From Candidatus Omnitrophota bacterium (lineage in GTDB: Bacteria; Hinthialibacterota; Hinthialibacteria; OLB16), in the NCBI GenBank assembly GCA_020632575.1, contig JACKFH010000001.1, positions 310,001 to 374,000 of the forward strand: a stretch of 64,000 nucleotides of DNA, read 5' to 3'. The translations under genes and the position numbers were made by a program. Each line of letters starts with the position of its first letter. The stretch's first letter is position 1. The notes under the pieces are model-generated. The model worked only from the letters and a program-made list of their open reading frames with translations. It searched no databases and was not told where the DNA came from. Positions 1 through 8,023 of this stretch are shown one piece after another.

Positions 1-493
1 GCAGTTCCCAACCCTCTTCCTTTCCGAGGATCAGATAACATTGCCCCGCGTTGGTCCCGGCGTCGTCATCATCCGGAGCGCCGAGCAGGATGTCATTGAG
101 ATTGTCGCCATTCACATCTCCCACCCCGGCGACATCAAAGCCCAATCGGTCGACCGGGCTCTCCCCGACAAATGACGCATCGGCAAAGGAAAGGGAGAGA
201 TTGGAGGGGAACCCATCTTCGCGCCCAAAGACAATGTACACTTGGCCAGATGTGTTTCCGTTAAAATCGTTCTCTTTCGCGCCAATCGCGATGTCATCGA
301 TGTCATCGCCGTTTACATCTCCGAGCGGAGTGATGCTCCAACTAGCCCAATCACCAGTGTTCTCACCCATAAGAACTGAGTTCGCTTCCGACAGCGAAGT
401 ATTTGGAGAGAAGGAATGGGAGGTTGTGGCGGTTAGGATAACCAAAACTGAGAGGATGCTTAGGATCTCTCTCTGCCGAAAGCCGTGTTGCAT
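1..493 (-). CDS. FG-GAP repeat secreted protein, N-terminal part (runs off the window)
   Basis: Only the first 164 codons are in the window; the 3' end lies beyond base 1. Translation from the ATG at 493 gives a hydrophobic leader (ILSILSVLVILTATTSHS) and then repeated FG-GAP/integrin-alpha type units: GDVNGDDIDDIAIGA followed by GQVYIVFG, and GDVNGDNLNDILLGAP followed by GQCYLILG. The DxNxDxxxD loops are the calcium-binding core of this fold, so the product is expected to be an exported beta-propeller. It resembles the complete FG-GAP protein at 48313-50550, which ends in an EF-hand, so the missing C-terminus may carry one too. A G-rich stretch (AAGGGGG) lies 7-8 bases upstream as a possible ribosome binding site. 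Ligand and exact role unknown. Confidence 0.85.
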   Translation of the reverse strand, partial: MQHGFRQREILSILSVLVILTATTSHSFSPNTSLSEANSVLMGENTGDWASWSITPLGDVNGDDIDDIAIGAKENDFNGNTSGQVYIVFGREDGFPSNLSLSFADASFVGESPVDRLGFDVAGVGDVNGDNLNDILLGAPDDDDAGTNAGQCYLILGKEEGWEL

Positions 494-532
494 TTTGGGC
501 CCCCTTTTTGGGTCGGAGGAATTTTTATAGAT

Positions 533-560
533 TTTGTAAAAACGCACTATGATAAGCCAA
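533..560 (-). promoter_or_regulatory. possible sigma70-type promoter for the FG-GAP gene
   Basis: The 172-base gap between the convergent-side gene end at 666 and the ATG at 493 is AT-rich. Reading the minus strand, TTGGCT (560-555) and TACAAA (538-533) are separated by 16 bases, and a further TATAAA lies just downstream. This resembles a -35/-10 pair, but AT-rich DNA gives such matches by chance. Confidence 0.3.
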
Positions 561-665
561 ACCCAAATTCTTTTCTAGTTAAAATTGAGGTTTCATCGAA
601 TTTTTTTCAGATTCGAAAGTTATGTGGAATTCATTTACACGGATCCAAACCCTGATTGGATAAGT

Positions 666-2762
666 CTATTTCTCAAAGCACCTTATGATTGCCAGGAATG
701 GATTGGATAGCGAATTCGATAAGGTTGAGGGTCTGGGGGTGTCGCGCTCAGGTTTTGCAAATCGCGTAAACTCCGCTACAAATGCTCCCCCATGCTCCTT
801 CGTTGTCCTCTCGATCCGATCTTTGTCCTTGCAGGTATTCATGATCCTCACCTCAACCAGTTCGGCGGATTCATCGAGAATTTTATCCAGATCACCCTCG
901 AATTCCTTATCCTGCTGCATCAATCTTACTCGGTCTGCCAACCCATAGCTCTTGGCCATCGTTTGAGCAATGTATGGTTTATAATCGGCGGGGAAAACGA
1001 AGATATAGATCTTTGAATCCGACTCGTCCTCCTGGACAGGTTTTAACCAGGTGGAGATATACTCCATTTCTCTTTTGTAGGGATTGAACTCGTTGACTTT
1101 TACGATGTTGTAGCATGAGATGAAGAAGATGATGCCCGCGCCTAGGATTACGGATAGCCATGACTTTTTACTGAGAAGAAAAGAGGCGCCGAGCCCAGCC
1201 AAAATCGAGATCGGGATCGCCATGGAGAGTGTCCGGGTAAGTGGCGGGTATTTGTACTGACTAATCCCACCCGTACAAACGGAGACCGCAAAGAGAATCC
1301 AAACGACCGTCAGGGTTCTTCGAACCCCCAAGCGGACCATGGTGCCCAGGGACAATAGAGCCATAAACGCTGTCATCGGATCAAAGACGTTTCCCCACAT
1401 GAAATGATCGCGCGCTTTGAAGTGCAGAAACATATTGGCGGATTGGAGAGTCTTCCTCGTCTTGCTTTCGAGGGTTCCAGGGTCTTCCTTGGATTGCAGG
1501 TTCTTTTCAAAGAGGTGTTGAATCGCATCGGTTTGCACGAGGTTGGGAGTGGCGGCGAGAAGGAAACCACTAAGGAAGAGAGTGATTGGCAGAAATGAAT
1601 TTATGCGGATAGTTCGACGTTGGGTCATATCCACAACGAAAGCCCCCAAGAGCAACCCGCCTATCATGACCAAGGAAATAGCGGTTCCAAGAATATAAAA
1701 AAGCAATCCCGCTCCACAAAAAAAAGCGGAGAAAAAATAGAGAAGACTGGAACCTCCCTTTCGAGCGGCCAAAAAGAAACATAGGCTATAGGAGATTGGG
1801 ATTAAGGCGGCGTTACAGGGCTTGCCAATCCGAGCCCAGACTTGAATCTGTTCTGAAGAAAGAAAACAGGCGCATCCGACAAACGCCAGAACTCGGGGGG
1901 AAACTGAGAGAGGTTGAGCCAAATGTCGGATGGTGAGATACAATGGTGGAACGCAGGCCAAAGCGATAATAGTGGATGAAAAACGCCAACCGAAGTTTGG
2001 AGGTGAGAACAGCCGAATCCAAATCGCTTGGAAAACAGTCATTCCATTTGGGACATCGCCGTACACGCCGCTTGCTTCCAACCAATCAAAGTGATGGATT
2101 CCTTCCCTTGCCATTTTCTCGGCGGGCCAGAAGAAGGCATATTCGTCTCCGATAAATGAGAATTTCCAAGAATTAAGGCCAGCGCAATAAACGACTAATC
2201 CAGTGCCTGTGAGAGCCAGCAAGCCAAAAAACTCCAAGGAATTCACTCGAGGTGAAAGAAAAATCCCCCGTTTGTGATCGAGCCATCCCAGTAAGGAAGC
2301 AGCACCTACAATTGGAAACGACCAGATAACAATTAGCCAATTTGATTTGATACCGTTCGATTCGAACACAAAGAATAGGGAGAATACGAATAAGGCGAGG
2401 GCGGGAGGGAGCAGGAATTCCAATAGACTCCGACACTTTGGCTCTGCAATTGGGCGGGCGGCTGAAGCGCTATCGGTCTCTCTCGAAGTCCAGGCAGATA
2501 GAATAAGAAGAACAATCCCCAACAATGCCAACATCCAACCAAACAAAAGGGTAGGAGGTTGTTCTCTGAGTAGCGGCGATGTCTGCGGCAAAAACAACAC
2601 ATGCCCCCAAAACGAGCGTTTATCCACCGCTTCCGCGATTAAATGACCGCAGCGGATCACCAGAACCGCCGCCAAGGCGAGAAGGATTCCCGCTATCCTC
2701 GACCCAATCCTCAGATACGGTGCAAGTCGCTTTCTCTCCACAATCACCCCAAAAAATCTCAT
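666..2762 (-). CDS. GT39-like polytopic membrane glycosyltransferase
   Basis: A 698-residue integral membrane protein of the dolichyl-phosphate-mannose mannosyltransferase type (GT-C fold, PMT_2/ArnT-like). It probably transfers a sugar from a polyprenyl phosphate carrier on the outer face of the inner membrane. Evidence: about eleven hydrophobic segments through residue ~560, an early extracytoplasmic loop with an acidic pair (FSFIGDEYAFFWPAEKMA, around residue 200) as GT-C enzymes have, then GDVPNGMTVFQAIWIRLF and a soluble C-terminal tail of ~130 residues. An ATG 105 bases upstream (2867) is open but would overlap the divergent gene and put 35 polar residues before the first helix, so 2762 is preferred. 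GGAGG abuts that ATG directly, so a GTG 15 bases further in is also possible. Substrate unknown. Confidence 0.7.
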   Translation of the reverse strand: MRFFGVIVERKRLAPYLRIGSRIAGILLALAAVLVIRCGHLIAEAVDKRSFWGHVLFLPQTSPLLREQPPTLLFGWMLALLGIVLLILSAWTSRETDSASAARPIAEPKCRSLLEFLLPPALALFVFSLFFVFESNGIKSNWLIVIWSFPIVGAASLLGWLDHKRGIFLSPRVNSLEFFGLLALTGTGLVVYCAGLNSWKFSFIGDEYAFFWPAEKMAREGIHHFDWLEASGVYGDVPNGMTVFQAIWIRLFSPPNFGWRFSSTIIALACVPPLYLTIRHLAQPLSVSPRVLAFVGCACFLSSEQIQVWARIGKPCNAALIPISYSLCFFLAARKGGSSLLYFFSAFFCGAGLLFYILGTAISLVMIGGLLLGAFVVDMTQRRTIRINSFLPITLFLSGFLLAATPNLVQTDAIQHLFEKNLQSKEDPGTLESKTRKTLQSANMFLHFKARDHFMWGNVFDPMTAFMALLSLGTMVRLGVRRTLTVVWILFAVSVCTGGISQYKYPPLTRTLSMAIPISILAGLGASFLLSKKSWLSVILGAGIIFFISCYNIVKVNEFNPYKREMEYISTWLKPVQEDESDSKIYIFVFPADYKPYIAQTMAKSYGLADRVRLMQQDKEFEGDLDKILDESAELVEVRIMNTCKDKDRIERTTKEHGGAFVAEFTRFAKPERDTPRPSTLSNSLSNPFLAIIRCFEK

Positions 2763-2866
2763 CCTCCAACTTGCATCCCCCGCCCCACAACCGTTATATT
2801 GACAGGGAATTGCGGATGAGACTGATTTAGATGCGAACTTTCTAGGTGTTCCAGGATGAATTGTCA

Positions 2867-4804
2867 ATGAGAAATCGAAAATATTTTGCTTGGATGGGAT
2901 TCTTTCTGCTTGTCGGAATGATTCTCACTCCGCAAACCCGGGCCGAGGAGGCCCACTATCCCCCCGCCGCTAATCGGACGGTTTCTTTTCAAAAGGATAT
3001 CGAGCCGGTTCTCCGGCAGAATTGCGCCAAATGTCATGCTCGCGGGAAGGCCGAGGGCGGGTTTCGCATGGATGTCCGCGATTTGGTCCTGATCGGTTCC
3101 AACACCGGTCGAGTGGTCCAGACTGGCGACAGCCAAAACAGCTACCTGACCCACCTGATCAGTGGCCTAGATTCCTCGGTCCGAATGCCCCCCAGCGGCG
3201 AACTTCTCTCGGAGGAGCAGGTCGGATTGATCCGCGCCTGGATCGATCAGGGGCTCCCCTGGCCGGATGGGATCAACCTCGGCCGTTTCAAGGAGGCCGA
3301 ACTCGAACCGCGCGAGGTCATTGTTCCCACCGCGAAGGCGATCCACTCCGACAACCCGGTCGACCGTCTCCTCGAAAGTTACTTCCAAAAGAACGAAATC
3401 GAGTTCCCCGAAAGGGTCGATGACCGTCTCTTTGCTCGCAGGGCTTATCTCGACACCATCGGCCTGCTCCCGCCCCCCGATCAACTCGAGGCTTTTCTCG
3501 AGGACGATTCCCCCGACAAACGGAACGCCCTGGTCGAGGACCTCCTCTCCCGGAATCAGGAATACGCCGAAAACTGGATCACCTTCTGGAACGATCTCCT
3601 GCGCAACGATTTCACCGGCACCGGTTATATCGATGGCGGCCGCAAGCAGATCACCGACTGGCTCTACCACTCTCTCGAAGCCAACAAACCCTACAACCAA
3701 TTCGTCCATGAACTGGTCGATCCGGTCACCGGTTCGGAGGGTTTTATCAAGGGCATCGTTTGGCGCGGGGTGACCAACTCCAGCCAGACCCCGGCGATGC
3801 AGGCCGCGCAAAACATCGGTCAGGTTTTCATGGGCATCAATCTCAAGTGCGCCTCTTGCCATGACAGTTTCATCAGCAATTGGACCCTCAAGGATTCTTA
3901 TGGGTTGGCCAGCGTCTTTTCCGACGATCCCCTCGAGATTCACCGTTGCGACAACCCGACCGGCGATCATGCGCCCATCAAGTTTCTTTACGAGGAACTC
4001 GGCACAGTCGACCCGAACCTCCCGCGCGACCGACGTGAGGAGCAACTCGCGAACATTCTCACCGATGAACAAAACGGTCGTTTCGCGCGAACCTTTGTCA
4101 ATCGCCTCTGGGCGCGTTTGCTCGGCCATGGGTTGATCGAGCCGAATGATGAAATGGACCGCGACCCGTGGAGCAAAGACATCTTGGATTGGCTCGCCAC
4201 CGATTTCATCGAGAATGACTTCGATGTCAAACACACGTTACGGGTGATCCTCACCTCGAAGGCTTACCAACTCCCCTCGAGTTCCTGGAATGGTCAGAAC
4301 GACAAGAACTTTGTCTTCACCGGCCCGGTGGTCAAACGAATGACCGCCGAACAATTCCGAGACTCGCTCTGCGCCATCACCAACCATTGGCCGGGAGAAC
4401 CGGGGACCGATCTCAAGATCGACAACATGGTCGATGGAGTCACCCAAACCCGCAGTTGGATGCTCAAACGCGACCCGTTCACCGTGGCGATGGGACGTCC
4501 AAATCGGGATCAGATCAACTCACAGCGTTCCCCTTACGCAACGACCCTGCAGGCCTTGGAACTGACCAATGGCTCCACCCTCTACGATCTCCTCGAACAG
4601 GGGGCGGGGAGGTTAATCTCCGACCATGGTCAATCCAAAGAGGAGTTGGTTCATTACCTCTTCTTCTATGGATTGGGCCGTGAGGCGACGGAGGCGGAAA
4701 AGGGAATGGTGCTTGAAATGATCGGCGATGAGATTTCCGCCGAAAATGTCGAGGATGTCCTCTGGAGCCTCGCCATGTTGCCCGAATTTCAACTCATCTA
4801 TTAG
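2867..4804 (+). CDS. PSCyt1 / DUF1549 / DUF1553 secreted cytochrome-type protein
   Basis: A 645-residue exported protein of the planctomycete PSCyt1-DUF1549-DUF1553 family. After a signal peptide (MRNRKYFAWMGFFLLVGMIL...TRA) comes a cytochrome-c type haem site CAKCH at residues 53-57, followed by the typical GGFRMD and SGLDSSVRMPP segments. DUF1549 follows (about 160-360; RLLESYFQKNEIEF, YAENWITFWNDLLRND) with a second CASCH motif near residue 332, and DUF1553 makes up the C-terminal third (FARTFVNRLWARLLGHGL, LAMLPEFQLIY). An AGGA lies about ten bases before the ATG at 2867; a longer open frame from 2846 adds seven residues ahead of the leader and is less likely. The next gene follows after 28 bases and is the usual DUF1501 partner. 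Family function is not established; electron transfer coupled to polymer degradation is often proposed. Confidence 0.88.
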   Translation: MRNRKYFAWMGFFLLVGMILTPQTRAEEAHYPPAANRTVSFQKDIEPVLRQNCAKCHARGKAEGGFRMDVRDLVLIGSNTGRVVQTGDSQNSYLTHLISGLDSSVRMPPSGELLSEEQVGLIRAWIDQGLPWPDGINLGRFKEAELEPREVIVPTAKAIHSDNPVDRLLESYFQKNEIEFPERVDDRLFARRAYLDTIGLLPPPDQLEAFLEDDSPDKRNALVEDLLSRNQEYAENWITFWNDLLRNDFTGTGYIDGGRKQITDWLYHSLEANKPYNQFVHELVDPVTGSEGFIKGIVWRGVTNSSQTPAMQAAQNIGQVFMGINLKCASCHDSFISNWTLKDSYGLASVFSDDPLEIHRCDNPTGDHAPIKFLYEELGTVDPNLPRDRREEQLANILTDEQNGRFARTFVNRLWARLLGHGLIEPNDEMDRDPWSKDILDWLATDFIENDFDVKHTLRVILTSKAYQLPSSSWNGQNDKNFVFTGPVVKRMTAEQFRDSLCAITNHWPGEPGTDLKIDNMVDGVTQTRSWMLKRDPFTVAMGRPNRDQINSQRSPYATTLQALELTNGSTLYDLLEQGAGRLISDHGQSKEELVHYLFFYGLGREATEAEKGMVLEMIGDEISAENVEDVLWSLAMLPEFQLIY

Positions 4805-4832
4805 AGACTGGACGAAAGGATCCAAACGATCG

Positions 4833-6257
4833 ATGAACCGCCACACCGAATGGAATCGCCGTGATTTTCTCAAGACTGCTAGCGCCGCCACTTTGGCCGC
4901 CTTGGCCTCCAATGGACCCAAGGAGGCGTTCGGGAATTCTTATGAAAATCCCCCCGCCCTCGCCGACACCATGATTGTTCTTTGGATGGGCGGCGGCATG
5001 GCCCACACCGAGACGTTCGATCCCAAAAGGTACACCCCGTACGAGAAAGGCCTCGGCTCCGATCAGGTTCTCAGCACCTTTCCCGCCATCGACACCGTGG
5101 TCGACAACATCAAACTCTCGGAGGGTCTTGAAAAAATCGGGTCGGTGATGGATCGCGGAACCCTCATTCGTTCTTACAAAGCCGGCGATCTGGGATTCAT
5201 CCTCCACTCCCGTCACCAATACCATTGGCACACCGGTTACGCTCCCCCGCTGACTGTCGCCGCGCCGCACATCGGCGCCTGGATGGCGAAAATCCTCGGG
5301 CCGAACAACCCCGATGTCCCCGCCTTTATCGATATCGGCCAACGTCTGGATGTCGGAGAGGGAGAGGAACTCAAGGCCTTTCACCAAGCCGGATTCCTTG
5401 GCAGCGAATACGGCCCCTTCATGATCCCTTACCCCGACGAGGCGATGCAGAGCGTGCAACCTCCCGAGGGGATGAGTGCGAGCCGTTTCCAGAATCGCGA
5501 AAAACTGTATCGGAAACTCATGGAGACCTCCCCCATCGGAGAGTTCGGCAGCAACTACCACAAAGAGTCGCTTGTCCGTTCGATGGACAAAGCGCATCGG
5601 TTGCTCAACTCGCCCGCCTCGAAGGCATTTGACCTCTCTCTGGAGCCAAAAGAGGTTTATGACAAATACAACACCGGACGATTTGGTCTCGGATGCCTCC
5701 TGGCTCGCCGCCTGACCGAGGTCGGCGCCCGGTTCATCGAGGTCACCACCGAGTATGTTCCTTTCGAGGGGTTCGATACTCACGAGAATGGGCATTCCCG
5801 CATGGTCGGAATGAAAGAGATGATCGATGGCCCCGTCTCTCAATTGGTTCTTGACCTTGAGGAGAGAGGCCTGCTTGACCGGACCCTCATTGTGTTGGCC
5901 AGCGAATTTTCCCGCGACATGTTGGTTGAGGGGAAACCCGACCTCATTGTGAAGGGCCAGGTGACCCAACCGGATGTGATCGAAGAGGAGAAATTCTACG
6001 GCATGCACCGTCATTTCACCGACGCGGGTTCGGTTCTTCTATTTGGTGGCGGTATAAAGAAGGGACATCTGCATGGGGTTACCGCCGATGAGCGCCCTTG
6101 CAAGACCCTCGAGGGTGAAATTCGAATCGAAAACCTCCACGCCACCCTTTATACCGCGATGGGGATTTCCCCGAAATACAAACTCGATGTGGAGCAACGC
6201 CCCTTCTATGTCACCAAGGACGGCAAAGGGGAAGCGGTGAAGGAGTTGTACGCCTGA
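4833..6257 (+). CDS. DUF1501 family Tat-exported protein (sulfatase-like fold)
   Basis: A 474-residue partner of the preceding gene. The N-terminus has a twin-arginine signal (NRRDFLKTASAATLAALAS), which predicts export as a folded, possibly metal-containing protein. The body shows the DUF1501 pattern: MIVLWMGGGMAHTETFDPK (a counterpart of the alkaline-phosphatase/sulfatase metal loop), HSRHQYHWHTGYAPP, RLTEVGARFIEVTTEY, GFDTHENG, and DRTLIVLASEFSRD near the C-terminus. Its reaction is not known. An in-frame extension to 4728 would run through the coding end of the upstream gene and lacks a signal sequence, so 4833 was chosen; AAAGGA lies about 12 bases upstream. The pairing with a DUF1549/DUF1553 protein is very common in Planctomycetes-like genomes and suggests joint export and action. 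Confidence 0.9.
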   Translation: MNRHTEWNRRDFLKTASAATLAALASNGPKEAFGNSYENPPALADTMIVLWMGGGMAHTETFDPKRYTPYEKGLGSDQVLSTFPAIDTVVDNIKLSEGLEKIGSVMDRGTLIRSYKAGDLGFILHSRHQYHWHTGYAPPLTVAAPHIGAWMAKILGPNNPDVPAFIDIGQRLDVGEGEELKAFHQAGFLGSEYGPFMIPYPDEAMQSVQPPEGMSASRFQNREKLYRKLMETSPIGEFGSNYHKESLVRSMDKAHRLLNSPASKAFDLSLEPKEVYDKYNTGRFGLGCLLARRLTEVGARFIEVTTEYVPFEGFDTHENGHSRMVGMKEMIDGPVSQLVLDLEERGLLDRTLIVLASEFSRDMLVEGKPDLIVKGQVTQPDVIEEEKFYGMHRHFTDAGSVLLFGGGIKKGHLHGVTADERPCKTLEGEIRIENLHATLYTAMGISPKYKLDVEQRPFYVTKDGKGEAVKELYA

Positions 6258-6267
6258 GAGAGCAGAA

Positions 6268-6335
6268 TTGATCGGTGCTCGCGCGGACTTGTAGTCCGTG
6301 CGAAAGATTTGTGGCGGAGTTCCACTCCGCCGAGC
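6268..6335. repeat. REP-like palindromic repeat, copy 1 (GGACTTGTAGTCC type)
   Basis: Two short palindromes in tandem, CGGACTTGTAGTCCG and GGCGGAGTTCCACTCCGCC, sit between the convergent ends of the DUF1501 gene and glpK. Bases 6268-6302 are identical to 10184-10218. Each palindrome could form a hairpin in RNA from either strand, so the element may also act as a bidirectional terminator here. Confidence 0.75.
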
Positions 6336-6355
6336 TGTGCGAAAAGCGTCTAAAT

Positions 6356-7858
6356 CTACCGATCCTCCGCCCAAGCCAGCGCCGCCCTCACGGCGCGCTT
6401 CCAGCCTGCGTAGAGTTCCTCGCGCCGATTCGTTTCCATCTGGGGTTCGAACACCCGATCGATTTTCCAGAGTTTTTTGATTTCTTCGAAATCCTTCCAA
6501 AACCCGACCGCGAGTCCCGCCGCGAACGCCGCCCCGAGTGCTGTGGTTTCCTGCACCACCGGACGAATGACGGGGAACCCAAGTGTGTCCGCCAATACTT
6601 GACAAAGAAGATCGTTTTTGACCGCGCCTCCATCGACCTTGAGTGAGGGGGACTCCTCTGCGGAGGCGGGCATCGCCTCGATCAGATCGCGTGTTTGAAA
6701 TGCCATCGACTCCAGGGTGGCTCGCACCAGGTGAGCCTTCGAACTTCCACGGGTCAGACCGACTGCCATCCCTCGTGCATGAGGGTTCCAATGTGGGGCG
6801 CCCAAACCCGCGAACGCGGGAACCAGATAGACCCCATCGCTACTCTCCACCGAAGCCGCGAGAGACTCGGTCTCATCGGCCGACTGGATCAAGCCGAGTT
6901 CATCTCTCAACCATTGCACCGCCGCCCCGGTGATAAAGATGGATCCCTCCAATGCGTATCGAGCGGACCCGCCCTCTCGCTGATAGGCGACCGTGGTAAG
7001 CATCCCGGTGTCCGACCGAATGAGATCTTCACCGGTGTTCAGGACAAGAAAGGAGCCAGTGCCATAAGTGTTCTTTCGTTCCCCCTCCTCGAAACCGGCT
7101 TGGCCGAACAAGGCCGCCTGCTGGTCGCCGAGGACTCCGCAGACCGGAATACCCACATTCGAACCCGGCGGAGACCAATCGCCGTAGACCTCGGAGGAGG
7201 CGCCAATCGTTGGAAGGATCTTTTTCGGGATTCGGAATATCTCCAGGAGTTCGTCGTCCCAATCCAGAGTCTCCAGATTCATCAATAGAGTTCGCGAGGC
7301 GTTGGTGACATCGGTCAGATGCTTCCCGGTCAGATTCCACAGCAACCAAGTGTCGATGGTGCCAAAGAGGATCTCGCCTTCTTCGGCTCTCTTTCGAAGA
7401 CCGGAGTCGTTATCCAGAATCCAACTCGCCTTTGTGGCCGAAAAATAAGGGTCGATCGGAAGCCCGGTCTTGGACTGTACAGCCTCTTGCTTGCCCTCCT
7501 CCTTGAGTCGGTCGCAGAGGTCGGCGGTTCGACGATCCTGCCAGACAATCGCAGGGTGGACTGGAGCCCCGTTCTCGCGATCCCAAAGCAGAGCGGTTTC
7601 TCGTTGATTCGTGATCCCGATTCCCGCCAAATGCTCCGGTCCCACACCGGCCTTTTGAAGGCATTGTTGGATAGTTTCCAGCGTGTTGTTCCAAATCTCC
7701 ACCGGATCGTGCTCGACCCAACCGGGTTTCGGATAAAATTGCTTGTGCTCCCGATACGCTGAGGCTGCTTCGAGGCCATCGTGATCAAAAAGAATAAACC
7801 GCGTTCCGGTCGTTCCCTGATCGATCGCGCCAATATACTTCTTGTCCTGATCCACCAT
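6356..7858 (-). CDS. glpK: glycerol kinase
   Basis: A 500-residue FGGY-family kinase that phosphorylates glycerol with ATP to sn-glycerol 3-phosphate in the cytoplasm. All family landmarks are present: the N-terminal phosphate loop AIDQGTTGTRFILFD, the glycerol-contact stretch GITNQRETALLWDR, AIVWQDRRTADLC, GTIDTWLLWNLTG, DQQAALFGQ, YGTGSFLVLNTG, FAGLGAPHWNPHARG and the ATP-site segment LKVDGGAVKNDLLCQVLAD. Length matches characterised GlpK proteins. The start at 7858 is set by GGAGGAG about six bases upstream; an ATG at 7897 is open but lacks this. It is a single gene, divergent from the GH172 gene and with no glpF or glpD beside it. A DeoR-type regulator and a glycerol-3-phosphate/hexose-phosphate type transporter lie at 62.5-64 kb. 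Confidence 0.96.
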   Translation of the reverse strand: MVDQDKKYIGAIDQGTTGTRFILFDHDGLEAASAYREHKQFYPKPGWVEHDPVEIWNNTLETIQQCLQKAGVGPEHLAGIGITNQRETALLWDRENGAPVHPAIVWQDRRTADLCDRLKEEGKQEAVQSKTGLPIDPYFSATKASWILDNDSGLRKRAEEGEILFGTIDTWLLWNLTGKHLTDVTNASRTLLMNLETLDWDDELLEIFRIPKKILPTIGASSEVYGDWSPPGSNVGIPVCGVLGDQQAALFGQAGFEEGERKNTYGTGSFLVLNTGEDLIRSDTGMLTTVAYQREGGSARYALEGSIFITGAAVQWLRDELGLIQSADETESLAASVESSDGVYLVPAFAGLGAPHWNPHARGMAVGLTRGSSKAHLVRATLESMAFQTRDLIEAMPASAEESPSLKVDGGAVKNDLLCQVLADTLGFPVIRPVVQETTALGAAFAAGLAVGFWKDFEEIKKLWKIDRVFEPQMETNRREELYAGWKRAVRAALAWAEDR

Positions 7859-8023
7859 CCGATCTCCTCCATCTCGGGATTTCCCACACACCCTCAAGCC
7901 CCATTCAGGCCCTTCGATCCCCGCTCGCTTTCGATTACAATTTCCAGGTTAATCGAAACCCATCGGGTCGTCGCCCCCTGTTTTGTTATTGATTTGGCGC
8001 GTTCAGTCAAAAGGAGCTCATCC

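Noticed and set aside
3167..4234. 355-codon open frame on the minus strand opposite the DUF1549 gene
   Set aside because: Shadow of a GC-biased gene: no family motif, and the plus strand has a complete known protein.
4794..6014. 406-codon minus-strand frame opposite the DUF1501 gene
   Set aside because: Antisense shadow; the plus frame carries a Tat signal and the whole DUF1501 domain.
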